A DNA stretch of 13,402 nucleotides from Candidatus Poribacteria bacterium (GCA_028818995.1 JAPPMR010000298.1:1-13402); one strand, 5' to 3'; positions 1-7,614 are shown, counted from the stretch's first letter. The notes: generated by a model not told the origin, from the sequence alone. Translations and numbers: made by a program.

Positions 1-3000
1 CCTCTACAGCAGCACTAAGGGTTTCATCTATAGCCGGCATCTCGTCTGCTGACACATCCATCTCGCTACCAAAAAGCTCTCGGACTACCTCTTGTTGTAG
101 TGCCGTAAAATCAAAATCGAGTTCAACCGCAACCGGTGCCTGAAGTTTAAAAGAATTCCAACGATCATCAGATTCAGTTTGGTTTAAGTGCAGTGTGTAA
201 CCGAGTAGAGATGAATGTGTTGGTAGTGTTACTGGAAAAAGCATCCCTGTTTTTAGATTTTCTTTTCGCTCACTTGAGATAATAGGAAGCAGTACTCCTG
301 GTGTGGTACTCCTTGCCTCTCCTGTACCGCCAATAAAGTATTCGGACTCTGCGTTAACGGCATCTGAAACTATCGGGAGAGCATTGAGGAATGAAGATTT
401 TTCTTGGACAACACCCGCAGGCGTTACGATGCGGACACCACCATCAACACTGGCAACTCGCGCGGGTCCTTCCCCAATTATGTTGCCGGAAACAGTAATC
501 TGCCTATACCCTATATTATCTTGCTCATAATTTTCGCGTACTTTTCCAGGTTGATCCGTATCACTAAAGATAGGATCGACATAGACAAACACATCGTGTA
601 TGCCGCTACGTAGAGATATTGGAATAGCAACGGTCGCAATAGGATTGGTATTAAGCGGATCAGGTGTATAAGCGTTGGACTTTTGAATTAACGGATTTCG
701 AACAACCCAGTCGTCTGGTTTTATTTCGGTTTTACCAAGTAGGTTGGCATCAGCATCAACGATACGATTTCCGTCTATGTCAGGATTGCCGCTAAAAAAG
801 GCGACTTCTACATCAACATCGGAGAGTCCAAATGCTGAAATCAGATTGTTATCAGAAATAATATCATCGTTAGAATTAGCAGAACCCTCAACTTCAATAT
901 CAACCGACAAAGAATGCCCCTGTGCAGCATCTTCAGGATCGCTCAACTTATAACTGATCTGCTCAACTTTTTCCCTACGTTTAGAAACCACTGAAAGATT
1001 CGGATATTTATACGGATAGAATCGGTAATAATCGGACTGTACAACAAACCCAGCCGTATCCGTAACTTCAAAATCGTATCGAAAAGCAGAACCATCAGTT
1101 GGAGCAGGTAAAGGTTCAGGAAGTTTCCACCACCTCGCTGTAGACGCTAAAGGAGATGTTGATTCAGTATCTATTTTGAGGGGAACTTTTTCCCACGTGT
1201 GCGTTTCCGGATTTCGCCACTCTAACACAACAGAAGCTACAGCGTTTTCATCATCAGAAATGTTTACAGAGATATCAACCATCTCCTCTCCCGTTGAGGT
1301 TGTAACCAACTCGGTTTTTATGTCAAGTATTTTCGGCACTTCAACAGTGAAACCGTCGCCTCCAACAGCAATTTCGGTAGCGTTTTCTGCATAATATTCT
1401 ACGTGTGCATCGCCCGGTGAAATGTTTTCTGGCACATCTATTGCAACTTCAGGATAACTACCACGCTTCACTTGTAGCGTCTTTGTAACAGGAACATCAC
1501 CGGAGTAGAACTCCCTTCGGGCACCGGTTTTATCAACACCCACAGATTGTTGTCCGGGGAAAATAACTTTTACTGTTAGTTCTCCATCAAAATTGGTATT
1601 ACGTGTAAAAACCTTCTTGTTCGTTTCAATATCGTAGTGTGCAGTTTGAATGAATCCGGAGGCGATCTTGAGTTTATCGCCTGCTTTGACCGTCTTTGTC
1701 TCAATTACAGGAAGGATTTCATAATCTGCCATAGCAATCTGCATCGCGGGATCACCAAAAAGCGTATATTCAAGCATAATATCAAGCTGCGATGTGCCTT
1801 GAGTCAAGAGATACTCAAGTTTAGAATCAAAACTGAGAGGTCCGATTTGTCGGATATCGCGTTGGAATAGCATATCAAAGATAATTCGGTTAAGATCCTC
1901 GTTACCGTCGCCGTAAGTGAGTCGTGTGGCACTTAGCATCCCGATGATACCACCCCTCTCTTTACGGAGCAACTTTTCCGCCATGCTCGGTTCACCCGGT
2001 TTGTCAAAATATCCATTATAACAACTCAACACCAACATAAAAGGTAGATTCCCAGTCTCTTCAATTTTATCAATGGAGGCGTTATCAAAGATAGATTCGT
2101 GTGCCCAGACAATACGTCCACCGTGCCCTGCGTACTGTGCAATGGCAGATCCTTCACTTAAAGCATTAATAATTCTCTCTTTTGCTACGTGTCGAGGAAG
2201 CTTTCCAGGGAATTGTTCCGGATTCGCTTCAACTTCATCTATGATATCTTCGAGATAAATTTCGACAGTTTCGTAGCCGAGTCGTGTATGATCTTTGGCA
2301 ATTTCATTGAGGCTCTTTTTAAAGATATGATCACCAGAATTGCTCACCTCATCATCCGCAACAGAGATAATTCGGCGTCTCCATGCCCCATTAGATGGTT
2401 GCGCTTCATAATTGATAATCTTGTCAACAATACCTTCAGCTTCCGCCTCAGTTTCAACGCTTAATCTGCCAAGATAAAAATCAACAAATTCATCGTGTCC
2501 CGAAACTGTTGCATACCAATGGTCTGCAGAAGTTCTACCGAAGGAATCAGTTGTAATATAGTGAGGCGGTATATAGCCTGAAAGTTCTGGCGGTTCACTA
2601 TAGATTTTTTTATCTATACCTCGAAAATCGAAGGTGCCATCGCCGAGGAACACTACATACGAGAGTGCTGGTGGAGCCCAATTTTGGTATGCATATCTTA
2701 GAAAATCTTTTATCCAGACCGGATGAACTTTTCCATCACCAAAAGTGTTGTAAACATCGGTTATATCAACAACTTTGGTTCGGTATCCACCCCCTCCTGC
2801 TGTTGATCGCCAATTTGCCAATCTTTCGGCTGCATCTCGAAATCTGGAATGTGTTAAGATGAGGTAGTCTGCTCCGTTCAATGGGTTTTGTAAATCGCTT
2901 GGTGGAACGGTTTCAATCTGAACAGGTTTGCGAAGTGCGGTATCTGAGACCGCTATAAACTCGGTTGATCGGGTATCCGGTATCTGAAAAGTTGCTGTGT

Positions 3001-4906
3001 AGGTGCTATTTGGTACAGCTCTGAGGTCCCCAGAATTCAATGCTCTGAGACGCGCTCGCATGTTATCATCGGTTGCACGTCTCGTAACATCAACGCCTTG
3101 AAGTTTTGCCGTAAGCGTATTCCCATCCGTTTCAAAAACAGAAATCTGTGGATCAAGGAATGCATCAATCCGAAATTGATGTGTAACACCTTTATTTTCA
3201 TCGTCTTGGCTTGCTTTGACAGGAGTGCCAAAACGGAGTTGATCGTTCACAGCAAAAAAGAGGCGCGTATAATCAACCCAAAATCGGTTGAGATAAATAT
3301 GATACGGATAACGTGTTGTGTCCTCTTCAAAAGTGTCGTCAATACGTGTTAAAGATAGAACGTTTGTTTCACCCTGTGCAGCATCTTTGAGGTTATTCCA
3401 AACACGGAGATTCTCTGAGAGGGTCACTTGTGCTTGACTTTCCCACGTTGCACGCTCAATTTGAACACTATTAATTGATGCATAAATCTCATGTGTCACA
3501 GGTGTTCCACCTTGTAGAACGACCTGTATCTGTGGTGGGTCAAAACTTTTTGCTACGTCATAAAGCGGAAACTCAAGTCGTAGTTCTCCGATATCGCTTG
3601 CATTTTTGATACCGTCCCAGTACCAAAAATCTAAAGCATCAAACCATTTGTGTTTTTCACCAGCAGCGACTGTATCCGGATGAACGAATTCAAGGTTGTT
3701 GCTAAGATGATCCTCTTCAAAAACGACGCGCGATCGGAAGGTTGGAACTTGAACTGCCGTTGCATCGCTCGGACTCGCTTCAATTTGCGGCACACGCACA
3801 GAATGTTGTCCTTCAGTAGCAATACTAAGCCAATATATGTTCCATAATGTATACGCGTTCTTGGGGAAAGGGCTTTCGGGATCAGTAGAACTGTGCGCTA
3901 AGAAAAAGATTGCATCCTCCGCGTCAAAGCTGCCATCTACTGCCCCGCTGACATAAAGTGGAATTTCTTGGTCTCCATGTGTGAGGCGAATTTTTCGTGG
4001 ATCAACACCTATCAGGTCAATACCCCAATCGGTACGGAGAGATGCCGCAGGAACTTTATATATACCAGTTTCATGAATATAAAGTTTATAACGGGTCTGA
4101 AGTGATTTATCTGTAAGCCCTGGCGCAGCAGGAGCAGATGGGAGCGATCCCATACCGGATTGCAAAGTTCGTGCTCTCTCCAAATCAACATTGAAAACCT
4201 GACGATAGTCCGCGTAGTTGAAAATGTGTTGTGTAAAAGTTCGTTTAAAAGGAGATAGAGTCTGATTTAAGCTTGCGGATGTTGATTTGAATGCAACATC
4301 TGTCGCACGGGTTGCCAATTGTGATTTAAAAGGAATGAAAACGGTGAGACTACTATAAGAGCGAAGTTCGCGCGTTGCTGCATTATAATGTACTGGATGT
4401 AAAGCCAAACTAATGACACGTTGGGAACGAATTTTACCATCCATCTCTATGCGGGCAAGGACTGCCGGATACAGTTTGGAACTGGAATTAGAGTTCGTCT
4501 CTTTTTTATTTTGGAGCAGTTTCACACCGCTCCGAGTTTGTGTAGCACCTGTGTTAACAGAAATATCGGCGTTGCTCAATCGGGCATCGGAAGGAATAGC
4601 TAACAGAACACGCGTAACAGGCAATTTGGGGTGCCCGGGTTCTTGAAGCCAATCACACTCTAAATATCTTGCCGTATGGTATACACCACCTGCCTCCACA
4701 CTTTTAAAATCGGTGTCTGGTTTAACTTGTGCAACGTGAAGTTGTGGAAGTTTGAAATTTACAGTGATGCCGTCTGCTGTGGTCACTTGCGTCACTTCAG
4801 CAATTGCAGCAACACTAAAAACTAACAGAACCAATGCAAAAATGAGACAGCACGCACACACAGCACGCCCTGAAATTCCGGGAGACACTTTCAAAAATCT
4901 CTGCAT
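1..4906 (-). CDS. Secreted gingipain-like cysteine peptidase (family C25), C-terminus beyond window
   Basis: The frame is open from ATG 4906 to the left edge, giving 1635 codons without a stop. Residues 1-40 form a signal peptide (hydrophobic run LIFALVLLVFSVAA, then IAE). Residues 45-190 resemble the C25 propeptide, with the EPGHPKLPVTRVLLAIPSDA type of motif. Beta-rich domains follow (about 270-670). The caspase-like C25 domain spans about 680-1055: it opens with DYLILTH, has LGDGTFDFRG near 753-762, the catalytic His in AGHGGRIVW (H928) and the catalytic Cys in LSCYNGYFD (C962), and closes at LFGDPAMQI (D1052). After it come Ig-like and CARDB-like beta domains (about 1305-1475). Family knowledge: the His/Cys pair cuts peptide bonds outside the cell after propeptide removal. 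Any secretion or sorting domain would lie past the left edge and cannot be judged. The protein is larger than classical gingipain catalytic chains. Substrate specificity is unknown. Confidence 0.9.
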   Translation of the reverse strand, partial: MQRFLKVSPGISGRAVCACCLIFALVLLVFSVAAIAEVTQVTTADGITVNFKLPQLHVAQVKPDTDFKSVEAGGVYHTARYLECDWLQEPGHPKLPVTRVLLAIPSDARLSNADISVNTGATQTRSGVKLLQNKKETNSNSSSKLYPAVLARIEMDGKIRSQRVISLALHPVHYNAATRELRSYSSLTVFIPFKSQLATRATDVAFKSTSASLNQTLSPFKRTFTQHIFNYADYRQVFNVDLERARTLQSGMGSLPSAPAAPGLTDKSLQTRYKLYIHETGIYKVPAASLRTDWGIDLIGVDPRKIRLTHGDQEIPLYVSGAVDGSFDAEDAIFFLAHSSTDPESPFPKNAYTLWNIYWLSIATEGQHSVRVPQIEASPSDATAVQVPTFRSRVVFEEDHLSNNLEFVHPDTVAAGEKHKWFDALDFWYWDGIKNASDIGELRLEFPLYDVAKSFDPPQIQVVLQGGTPVTHEIYASINSVQIERATWESQAQVTLSENLRVWNNLKDAAQGETNVLSLTRIDDTFEEDTTRYPYHIYLNRFWVDYTRLFFAVNDQLRFGTPVKASQDDENKGVTHQFRIDAFLDPQISVFETDGNTLTAKLQGVDVTRRATDDNMRARLRALNSGDLRAVPNSTYTATFQIPDTRSTEFIAVSDTALRKPVQIETVPPSDLQNPLNGADYLILTHSRFRDAAERLANWRSTAGGGGYRTKVVDITDVYNTFGDGKVHPVWIKDFLRYAYQNWAPPALSYVVFLGDGTFDFRGIDKKIYSEPPELSGYIPPHYITTDSFGRTSADHWYATVSGHDEFVDFYLGRLSVETEAEAEGIVDKIINYEAQPSNGAWRRRIISVADDEVSNSGDHIFKKSLNEIAKDHTRLGYETVEIYLEDIIDEVEANPEQFPGKLPRHVAKERIINALSEGSAIAQYAGHGGRIVWAHESIFDNASIDKIEETGNLPFMLVLSCYNGYFDKPGEPSMAEKLLRKERGGIIGMLSATRLTYGDGNEDLNRIIFDMLFQRDIRQIGPLSFDSKLEYLLTQGTSQLDIMLEYTLFGDPAMQIAMADYEILPVIETKTVKAGDKLKIASGFIQTAHYDIETNKKVFTRNTNFDGELTVKVIFPGQQSVGVDKTGARREFYSGDVPVTKTLQVKRGSYPEVAIDVPENISPGDAHVEYYAENATEIAVGGDGFTVEVPKILDIKTELVTTSTGEEMVDISVNISDDENAVASVVLEWRNPETHTWEKVPLKIDTESTSPLASTARWWKLPEPLPAPTDGSAFRYDFEVTDTAGFVVQSDYYRFYPYKYPNLSVVSKRREKVEQISYKLSDPEDAAQGHSLSVDIEVEGSANSNDDIISDNNLISAFGLSDVDVEVAFFSGNPDIDGNRIVDADANLLGKTEIKPDDWVVRNPLIQKSNAYTPDPLNTNPIATVAIPISLRSGIHDVFVYVDPIFSDTDQPGKVRENYEQDNIGYRQITVSGNIIGEGPARVASVDGGVRIVTPAGVVQEKSSFLNALPIVSDAVNAESEYFIGGTGEARSTTPGVLLPIISSERKENLKTGMLFPVTLPTHSSLLGYTLHLNQTESDDRWNSFKLQAPVAVELDFDFTALQQEVVRELFGSEMDVSADEMPAIDETLSAAVE

Positions 4907-4972
4907 TGTGACCGACAAAACGTTCACAATAAAATTTACCGTTCTCCTATTCCAATGTTCATTTGCGAGCAT
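4907..4972 (-). promoter_or_regulatory. Ambiguous translation start region of the C25 peptidase gene
   Basis: Three in-frame starts compete. ATG 4906 gives a normal-length signal peptide but has no Shine-Dalgarno match directly before it. GTG 4927 lies 16 nt after a perfect AGGAG (4948-4944), which is rather far. ATG 4972 has AAGG about 8 nt upstream but adds 22 polar residues before the signal peptide. I chose 4906 because it gives the most typical signal peptide. The strong AGGAG argues that 4927 could be the true start. Confidence 0.4.
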
Positions 4973-5313
4973 TATCAAAACCTTAAAATGATATAATGTT
5001 AAGATGCGATGATTTATTTTTAGTTGCAAACCGATTTAGTTTTCTTCAAAAAATGTGAATTTACGGTGAATTATTGAAATAATTGGACACCTCACCTATA
5101 GGAGCGATCTTCGAATCGCGACGAACCTCACTGATAGTCCGGAATCGGAGTTCCCTCCCGCTGAATGCCAAAAGCGCATTCAGCGTTGATTCACAACGCA
5201 AATGTCCTGTTAATTCTAAAATCCACCGTAGTAAATCTCTAATTCTTATATTTGCTGCGATAGACGTGGTTTGAAACCACACCATAAGCGTCAATTTACG
5301 AACATGTTTCTTG
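4973..5313. other. Gene-free region with small palindromes
   Basis: No credible coding frame is present; the short ORFs here lack family-like sequence and ribosome sites. It contains an AT-rich inverted repeat at 5069-5084 (AATTATT-GA-AATAATT). A TAGGAGCG-type repeat end at 5095-5120 resembles the left arm of the palindrome at 6648. A 10-bp hairpin lies at 5159-5185, and GTGGTTTGAAACCAC, a perfect 7-bp inverted repeat, at 5266-5280. The part next to 4972 should carry the C25 gene promoter, but no convincing -35/-10 pair was found. Confidence 0.6.
5159..5185. repeat. Perfect 10-bp stem-loop
   Basis: CGCTGAATGC (5159-5168) and GCATTCAGCG (5176-5185) are exact reverse complements around a 7-nt loop CAAAAGC. 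No T-run follows on either strand, so it is not an obvious intrinsic terminator. Confidence 0.7.
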
Positions 5314-5541
5314 TTGTAGTTCCTTGTAACCCGATTTACGCTTACACCTTTCGCACCGCTGGTGCTTTGGGTTTTGTTGTATCAGGTTCTACACACCTTC
5401 CACACCGCTGGTGCTGAAGATGTGATTTGCTAAAGCCTCGGAGGGGCGACAGGTGTATAGTAAGCGTTGATGCCGCCAATAGAAAGCGCCAGAGGGGCGA
5501 AGGTGATAGCACAATATCGGGCTTACAAACCCCTCCTACAA
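5314..5541. repeat. Large nested imperfect inverted repeat (228 nt)
   Basis: Successive blocks on the left pair with blocks on the right in mirror order. TTGTAG 5314-5319 pairs with CTACAA 5536-5541. TTGTAA plus CCCGAT (5324-5335) pairs with ATCGGG and TTACAA (5516-5528) with one bulged C. The block at 5346-5366 pairs with 5485-5505, with one bulge, two A/G mismatches and one G-T. The block at 5393-5415 pairs more loosely with 5434-5456. The left blocks are also direct copies of each other (CACCGCTGGTGCT at 5354 and 5403), as are the right blocks (GAGGGGCGA at 5441 and 5492). It starts 4 nt past the stop of the oxidoreductase gene. No T-tract follows on the minus strand, so simple termination is not indicated. 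Confidence 0.7.
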
Positions 5542-5545
5542 GAGA

Positions 5546-6526
5546 CTAAATTTTCAAAATAATCTTTCCAAAATTCCGATTCGCTTCCATATACTGGTGT
5601 GCTTCACGAACTTGTGCTAAAGGATGTACAGAATCAATAACAGGTTGAAGTGTCCCTTCCTTTAACGCTGGCAACCAACGTTGGACAAATCGCTGCGTGA
5701 TAGAAATTTTTTCATCAAGAGATTGTGAACGCATTACAGACCCTATAATTTGCAGCCGTTTTCGCATTACTATTCCTAAGTCTATTTCTGTAGTCGAACC
5801 GCCCATCAACCCTACTTGTAATAAACGTCCTTTTGTTTTGAGTATATGCAAGTTCCGCGCGAGATATGGAGCACCAATGAAATCTAACACGACATCCACG
5901 CCGTCTCCATCTGTTAACCTTTCAATTTCAGTAACAAAATCAGATTGTTTATAGTTAATACCCGCTGTAGCTCCCAACGTCTTGCAGTTATCAATTTTGT
6001 CGGATGTGCCTGCGGTAACAAACACACGCGCACCAGCATGGCACGCTATCTGAATGCCTGCAGTGCCAACCCCACTTCCGCCTGCATGAATTAGAATAGT
6101 CTCACCAGCGGAAAGTCGCCCTAATGTGAAGATGTTCTCATTTGCCGTAAAAAACACCTCTGGAACGGCAGCGGCTTCTTCAAAACTCCATCCGTCTGGA
6201 ATGAACATCGCCATGCGATAATCAATAACTGCTTGTTCCGCATAGCCCCCGCCACCTATGAGTCCAAAGACTCTATCACCTTCGTTAAACCCAATAACAC
6301 TCTTTCCCATCGCTGACACCGTGCCAGCAATTTCTAAACCGAGTATTTCAGATTCCCCAGGCGGTGGTGGATAACCTCCGCGCCGTTGTATTAAGTCCAA
6401 ACGATTAAGAGCAGTTGCCTTAACATTGACCAGTAGTTGTGTTTCTGTTAGCTGAGGTGGGGACACTTCACTTAGTTGTAGAACTTCTGGTCCTCCATCG
6501 CCATTTCTCGTAATTGCTTTCATCAT
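5546..6526 (-). CDS. NAD(P)H:quinone oxidoreductase, PIG3-type MDR family
   Basis: This 326-residue protein matches the zinc-free medium-chain dehydrogenase/reductase family in length and layout. The N-terminal GroES-like domain carries NRLDLIQRRGGYPPPPG (41-57), a hallmark of the PIG3/TP53I3 quinone oxidoreductase branch, and GLEIAGTV (63-70). The Rossmann domain has the dinucleotide-binding motif HAGGSGVGTAG (147-157), and FGKIILKI closes the chain. No structural or catalytic zinc cysteine pattern is visible. Family role: NAD(P)H-dependent reduction of quinones or reactive enones in the cytoplasm. The protein begins Met-Met; the second ATG (6523) gives the family-typical MKAI start and is equally possible. 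The only ribosome-site match is AGGGAAG. It is monocistronic, divergent from the HepT-like gene, with its own promoter. The substrate is not determined by sequence. Confidence 0.93.
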   Translation of the reverse strand: MMKAITRNGDGGPEVLQLSEVSPPQLTETQLLVNVKATALNRLDLIQRRGGYPPPPGESEILGLEIAGTVSAMGKSVIGFNEGDRVFGLIGGGGYAEQAVIDYRMAMFIPDGWSFEEAAAVPEVFFTANENIFTLGRLSAGETILIHAGGSGVGTAGIQIACHAGARVFVTAGTSDKIDNCKTLGATAGINYKQSDFVTEIERLTDGDGVDVVLDFIGAPYLARNLHILKTKGRLLQVGLMGGSTTEIDLGIVMRKRLQIIGSVMRSQSLDEKISITQRFVQRWLPALKEGTLQPVIDSVHPLAQVREAHQYMEANRNFGKIILKI

Positions 6527-6548
6527 TCTTCCCTACGATCTATTTAGA

Positions 6549-6578
6549 ATTTTATCATATATTATCTCATTGCGTCAA
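6549..6578 (-). promoter_or_regulatory. Sigma70-like promoter of the quinone oxidoreductase gene
   Basis: On the minus strand TTGACG (6578-6573, five of six to consensus) is followed after 18 nt by TAAAAT (6554-6549, five of six). A start site near 6541 would leave a leader of about 15 nt before ATG 6526. The -35 box lies only about 10 bp from the duplicated target site of the neighbouring MITE-like element. Confidence 0.5.
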
Positions 6579-6597
6579 TTTCTTATACTAAGTAGGA

Positions 6598-6839
6598 CAG
6601 AAGCATTCAATTGTTGATATTTTATTTTTTTCTCTAAAACCTCTTACTGTAGGAGCGAGCTCCAGCTCGCGACCGTTCGTCCGATGTCGCGAGCTGAAGC
6701 TCGCTCCTACAAAAGAAATCGGGGTCACAAACCCGATTTAATAACAAACGCGTTTAATTGCAATTCATTGCGCCTCTTTTTGTTTTTGAGGCACAATTGG
6801 ATGATTCTGAATTAGAAAATCGACAATTGAATGCCTCTG
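6598..6839. mobile_element. MITE-like non-autonomous element, 242 bp
   Basis: The ends are 21-bp terminal inverted repeats beginning CAGA(A/G)GCATTCAATTG (6598-6618 and the complement of 6819-6839), with 19 of 21 positions identical. They are flanked by the 10-bp direct repeat described separately. There is no transposase frame inside, so it would need a transposase from elsewhere. The interior carries the 26-bp palindrome at 6648-6711 and a second small inverted repeat (AAATCGGG/CCCGATTT, 6716-6739). The transposase family is not identified; a 10-bp duplication suits several DDE families. Confidence 0.6.
6648..6711. repeat. Long palindrome, 26-bp arms, 12-nt loop
   Basis: Arms 6648-6673 and 6686-6711 are reverse complements except for one position. 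The ends read TGTAGGAGCGAGC and GCTCGCTCCTACA. Each arm is itself partly palindromic (GCGAGCT-CC-AGCTCGC on the left). It lies inside the MITE-like element. The TGTAGGAGCG end is shared with other repeats in this window, which suggests a dispersed family. Confidence 0.85.
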
Positions 6840-6862
6840 CTAAGTAGGACTTACGCACAAAC

Positions 6863-6886
6863 GGTAGGAGCGTTTTGTAAACGCGC
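6863..6886 (+). repeat. Dispersed repeat copy A (GGTAGGAGCGTTTTGTAAAC type)
   Basis: This 24-bp sequence matches 7480-7503 at 23 of 24 positions, and its complement recurs at 7593-7614. It contains the small palindrome GCGTTT-TGT-AAACGC. It lies upstream of the HepT-like gene, while the other two copies lie just downstream of it. Confidence 0.75.
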
Positions 6887-6969
6887 TGATAATTCAGAAA
6901 ATTGGCTGCAGTTACAACTTTTCTAAAAAAATCACGTCCAATATCTACTAAATATACTTCAAAACAAAA

Positions 6970-6992
6970 TATAATTCCTTTTCTTTTAGGAG
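6970..6992 (+). promoter_or_regulatory. Probable -10 box and ribosome site of the HepT-like gene
   Basis: A perfect TATAAT lies at 6970-6975 in AT-rich DNA. AGGAG at 6988-6992 stands 6 nt before ATG 6999, a strong ribosome site. No good -35 box is present 16-18 nt upstream of the TATAAT, so the promoter call is tentative while the ribosome site is firm. Confidence 0.45.
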
Positions 6993-6998
6993 TGAACA

Positions 6999-7469
6999 AT
7001 GTCAAAAACCTCAGAAAAGAAAACATTACAGCGTCAATTTAATCCTGTGAAGGCAAAATTGGTATATATGGAGGAATGTTTTGGACAATTGCAGAGTGGG
7101 CTTCCGGCGAACAAAGAAGAATATATCGCAGCTGACAGACTGACGCATTCCTATATAAAAAGTTGCTTTCTGATGATCGTGCAACGGGCAGTAGACATAA
7201 ACAATGCCATCATAGAATTTAGCGGTAAGACACCCCCCTACCAAAAATACCAAGGCTTTCGTGTAGTTCAAGAGAATGGTCTAATTGATGTGGAAACACT
7301 AAATTTCTTTGAACACGCCTTAACCTGTTACCAGAAAATAGCTAATCCCTACGAGGGCCTCCCAGCCCCCGAACTCTACGATGTATCTTCGCAACTACTG
7401 CAACATGGTAAAGCTTATACGCGCCAGATAAACAATTTTTTTCAAGATGCTAATCCAACGTTATCTTAA
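6999..7469 (+). CDS. HepT/DUF86-like protein lacking the RX4HXY active site
   Basis: This is a 156-residue, mainly helical, soluble protein. Its order of segments fits the HepT/DUF86 fold: a first helix (VKAKLVYMEECFGQL, 17-31), a second long helix (LTHSYIKSCFLMIVQRAVDINNAIIEF, 48-74) with the typical AVDINNAII core, YQGFRVVQENGLID (84-97), then a helix where active members carry R-x4-H-x-Y. Here that site reads YQKIANPY (111-118), so Arg is Tyr, His is Asn and only the last Tyr remains. In active HepT toxins those residues support RNase activity or accept AMP from the MntA antitoxin. No MntA-type nucleotidyltransferase is adjacent. It could be a catalytically dead relative, an RNA- or protein-binding helper, or a separate subfamily. 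The fold is assigned by pattern only. It is the only plus-strand gene in the window, divergent from the oxidoreductase and convergent with the lipoprotein gene. Confidence 0.75.
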   Translation: MSKTSEKKTLQRQFNPVKAKLVYMEECFGQLQSGLPANKEEYIAADRLTHSYIKSCFLMIVQRAVDINNAIIEFSGKTPPYQKYQGFRVVQENGLIDVETLNFFEHALTCYQKIANPYEGLPAPELYDVSSQLLQHGKAYTRQINNFFQDANPTLS

Positions 7470-7479
7470 GGCGCATTAA

Positions 7480-7614
7480 GGTAGGTGCGTTTTGTAAACG
7501 CGCCCATTTTAGGGTGTGAGGTGTTGGCTACGTGGGGTTTAAAAAACCCCCAGACCGGGGGGGGTTTATAGCGTCTGAGGTCTGGACTCGGTGCGTTTAC
7601 AAAACGCACCTACC
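7480..7614. repeat. 135-bp inverted-repeat element with perfect 22-bp ends
   Basis: Arms 7480-7501 and 7593-7614 are exact reverse complements, beginning GGTAGGTGCGTTTTGTAAAC. Inside are GGGGTTT-AAA-AAACCCC (7534-7550), an alternative AAACCCCC/GGGGGTTT pairing, and CAGACC/GGTCTG (7551-7556, 7579-7584). It begins 11 nt after the stop of the HepT-like gene. No clear target duplication flanks it. It may act as a transcript end structure for that gene. Confidence 0.8.

Larger units (their letters stand above)
6588..6850. repeat. Direct repeat flanking MITE-like element (target site duplication)
   Basis: CTAAGTAGGAC occurs exactly at 6588-6598 and at 6840-6850, bracketing the inverted-repeat element. 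The last C of the left copy is also the first base of the element, so the duplication is best read as 10 bp. Removing the element and one copy joins the flanks to CTAAGTAGGACTTACGCA, a plausible uninterrupted site. Confidence 0.65.

Noticed and set aside
736..783. Dockerin-like calcium loop in the C25 protein (DIDGNRIVDADANLL, residues 1376-1390)
   Set aside because: Only one such loop is present, and it sits inside a CARDB-like beta domain where similar Asp-rich turns are common, so a cohesin-dockerin link is not supported.
5069..5084. AATTATT-GA-AATAATT as an operator for the C25 gene
   Set aside because: It is a short, purely AT inverted repeat in AT-rich DNA about 100 nt from the start codon, with no promoter to anchor it, so chance is a sufficient explanation.
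5314..5541. Intrinsic terminator of the oxidoreductase gene
   Set aside because: The structure is far larger than a terminator, with bulges and wide internal loops, and no T-run follows it on the minus strand.
4920..5545. CRISPR array, suggested by the repeated CACCGCTGGTGCT and GAGGGGCGA blocks
   Set aside because: Only two copies of each block exist, the spacing is irregular and the blocks pair in inverted order, which fits a nested hairpin and not an array.
6754..7026. 90-codon minus frame between the MITE-like element and the HepT-like gene
   Set aside because: It runs through the MITE end, a dispersed repeat and the start of the HepT-like gene, has no ribosome site and no recognisable protein pattern.
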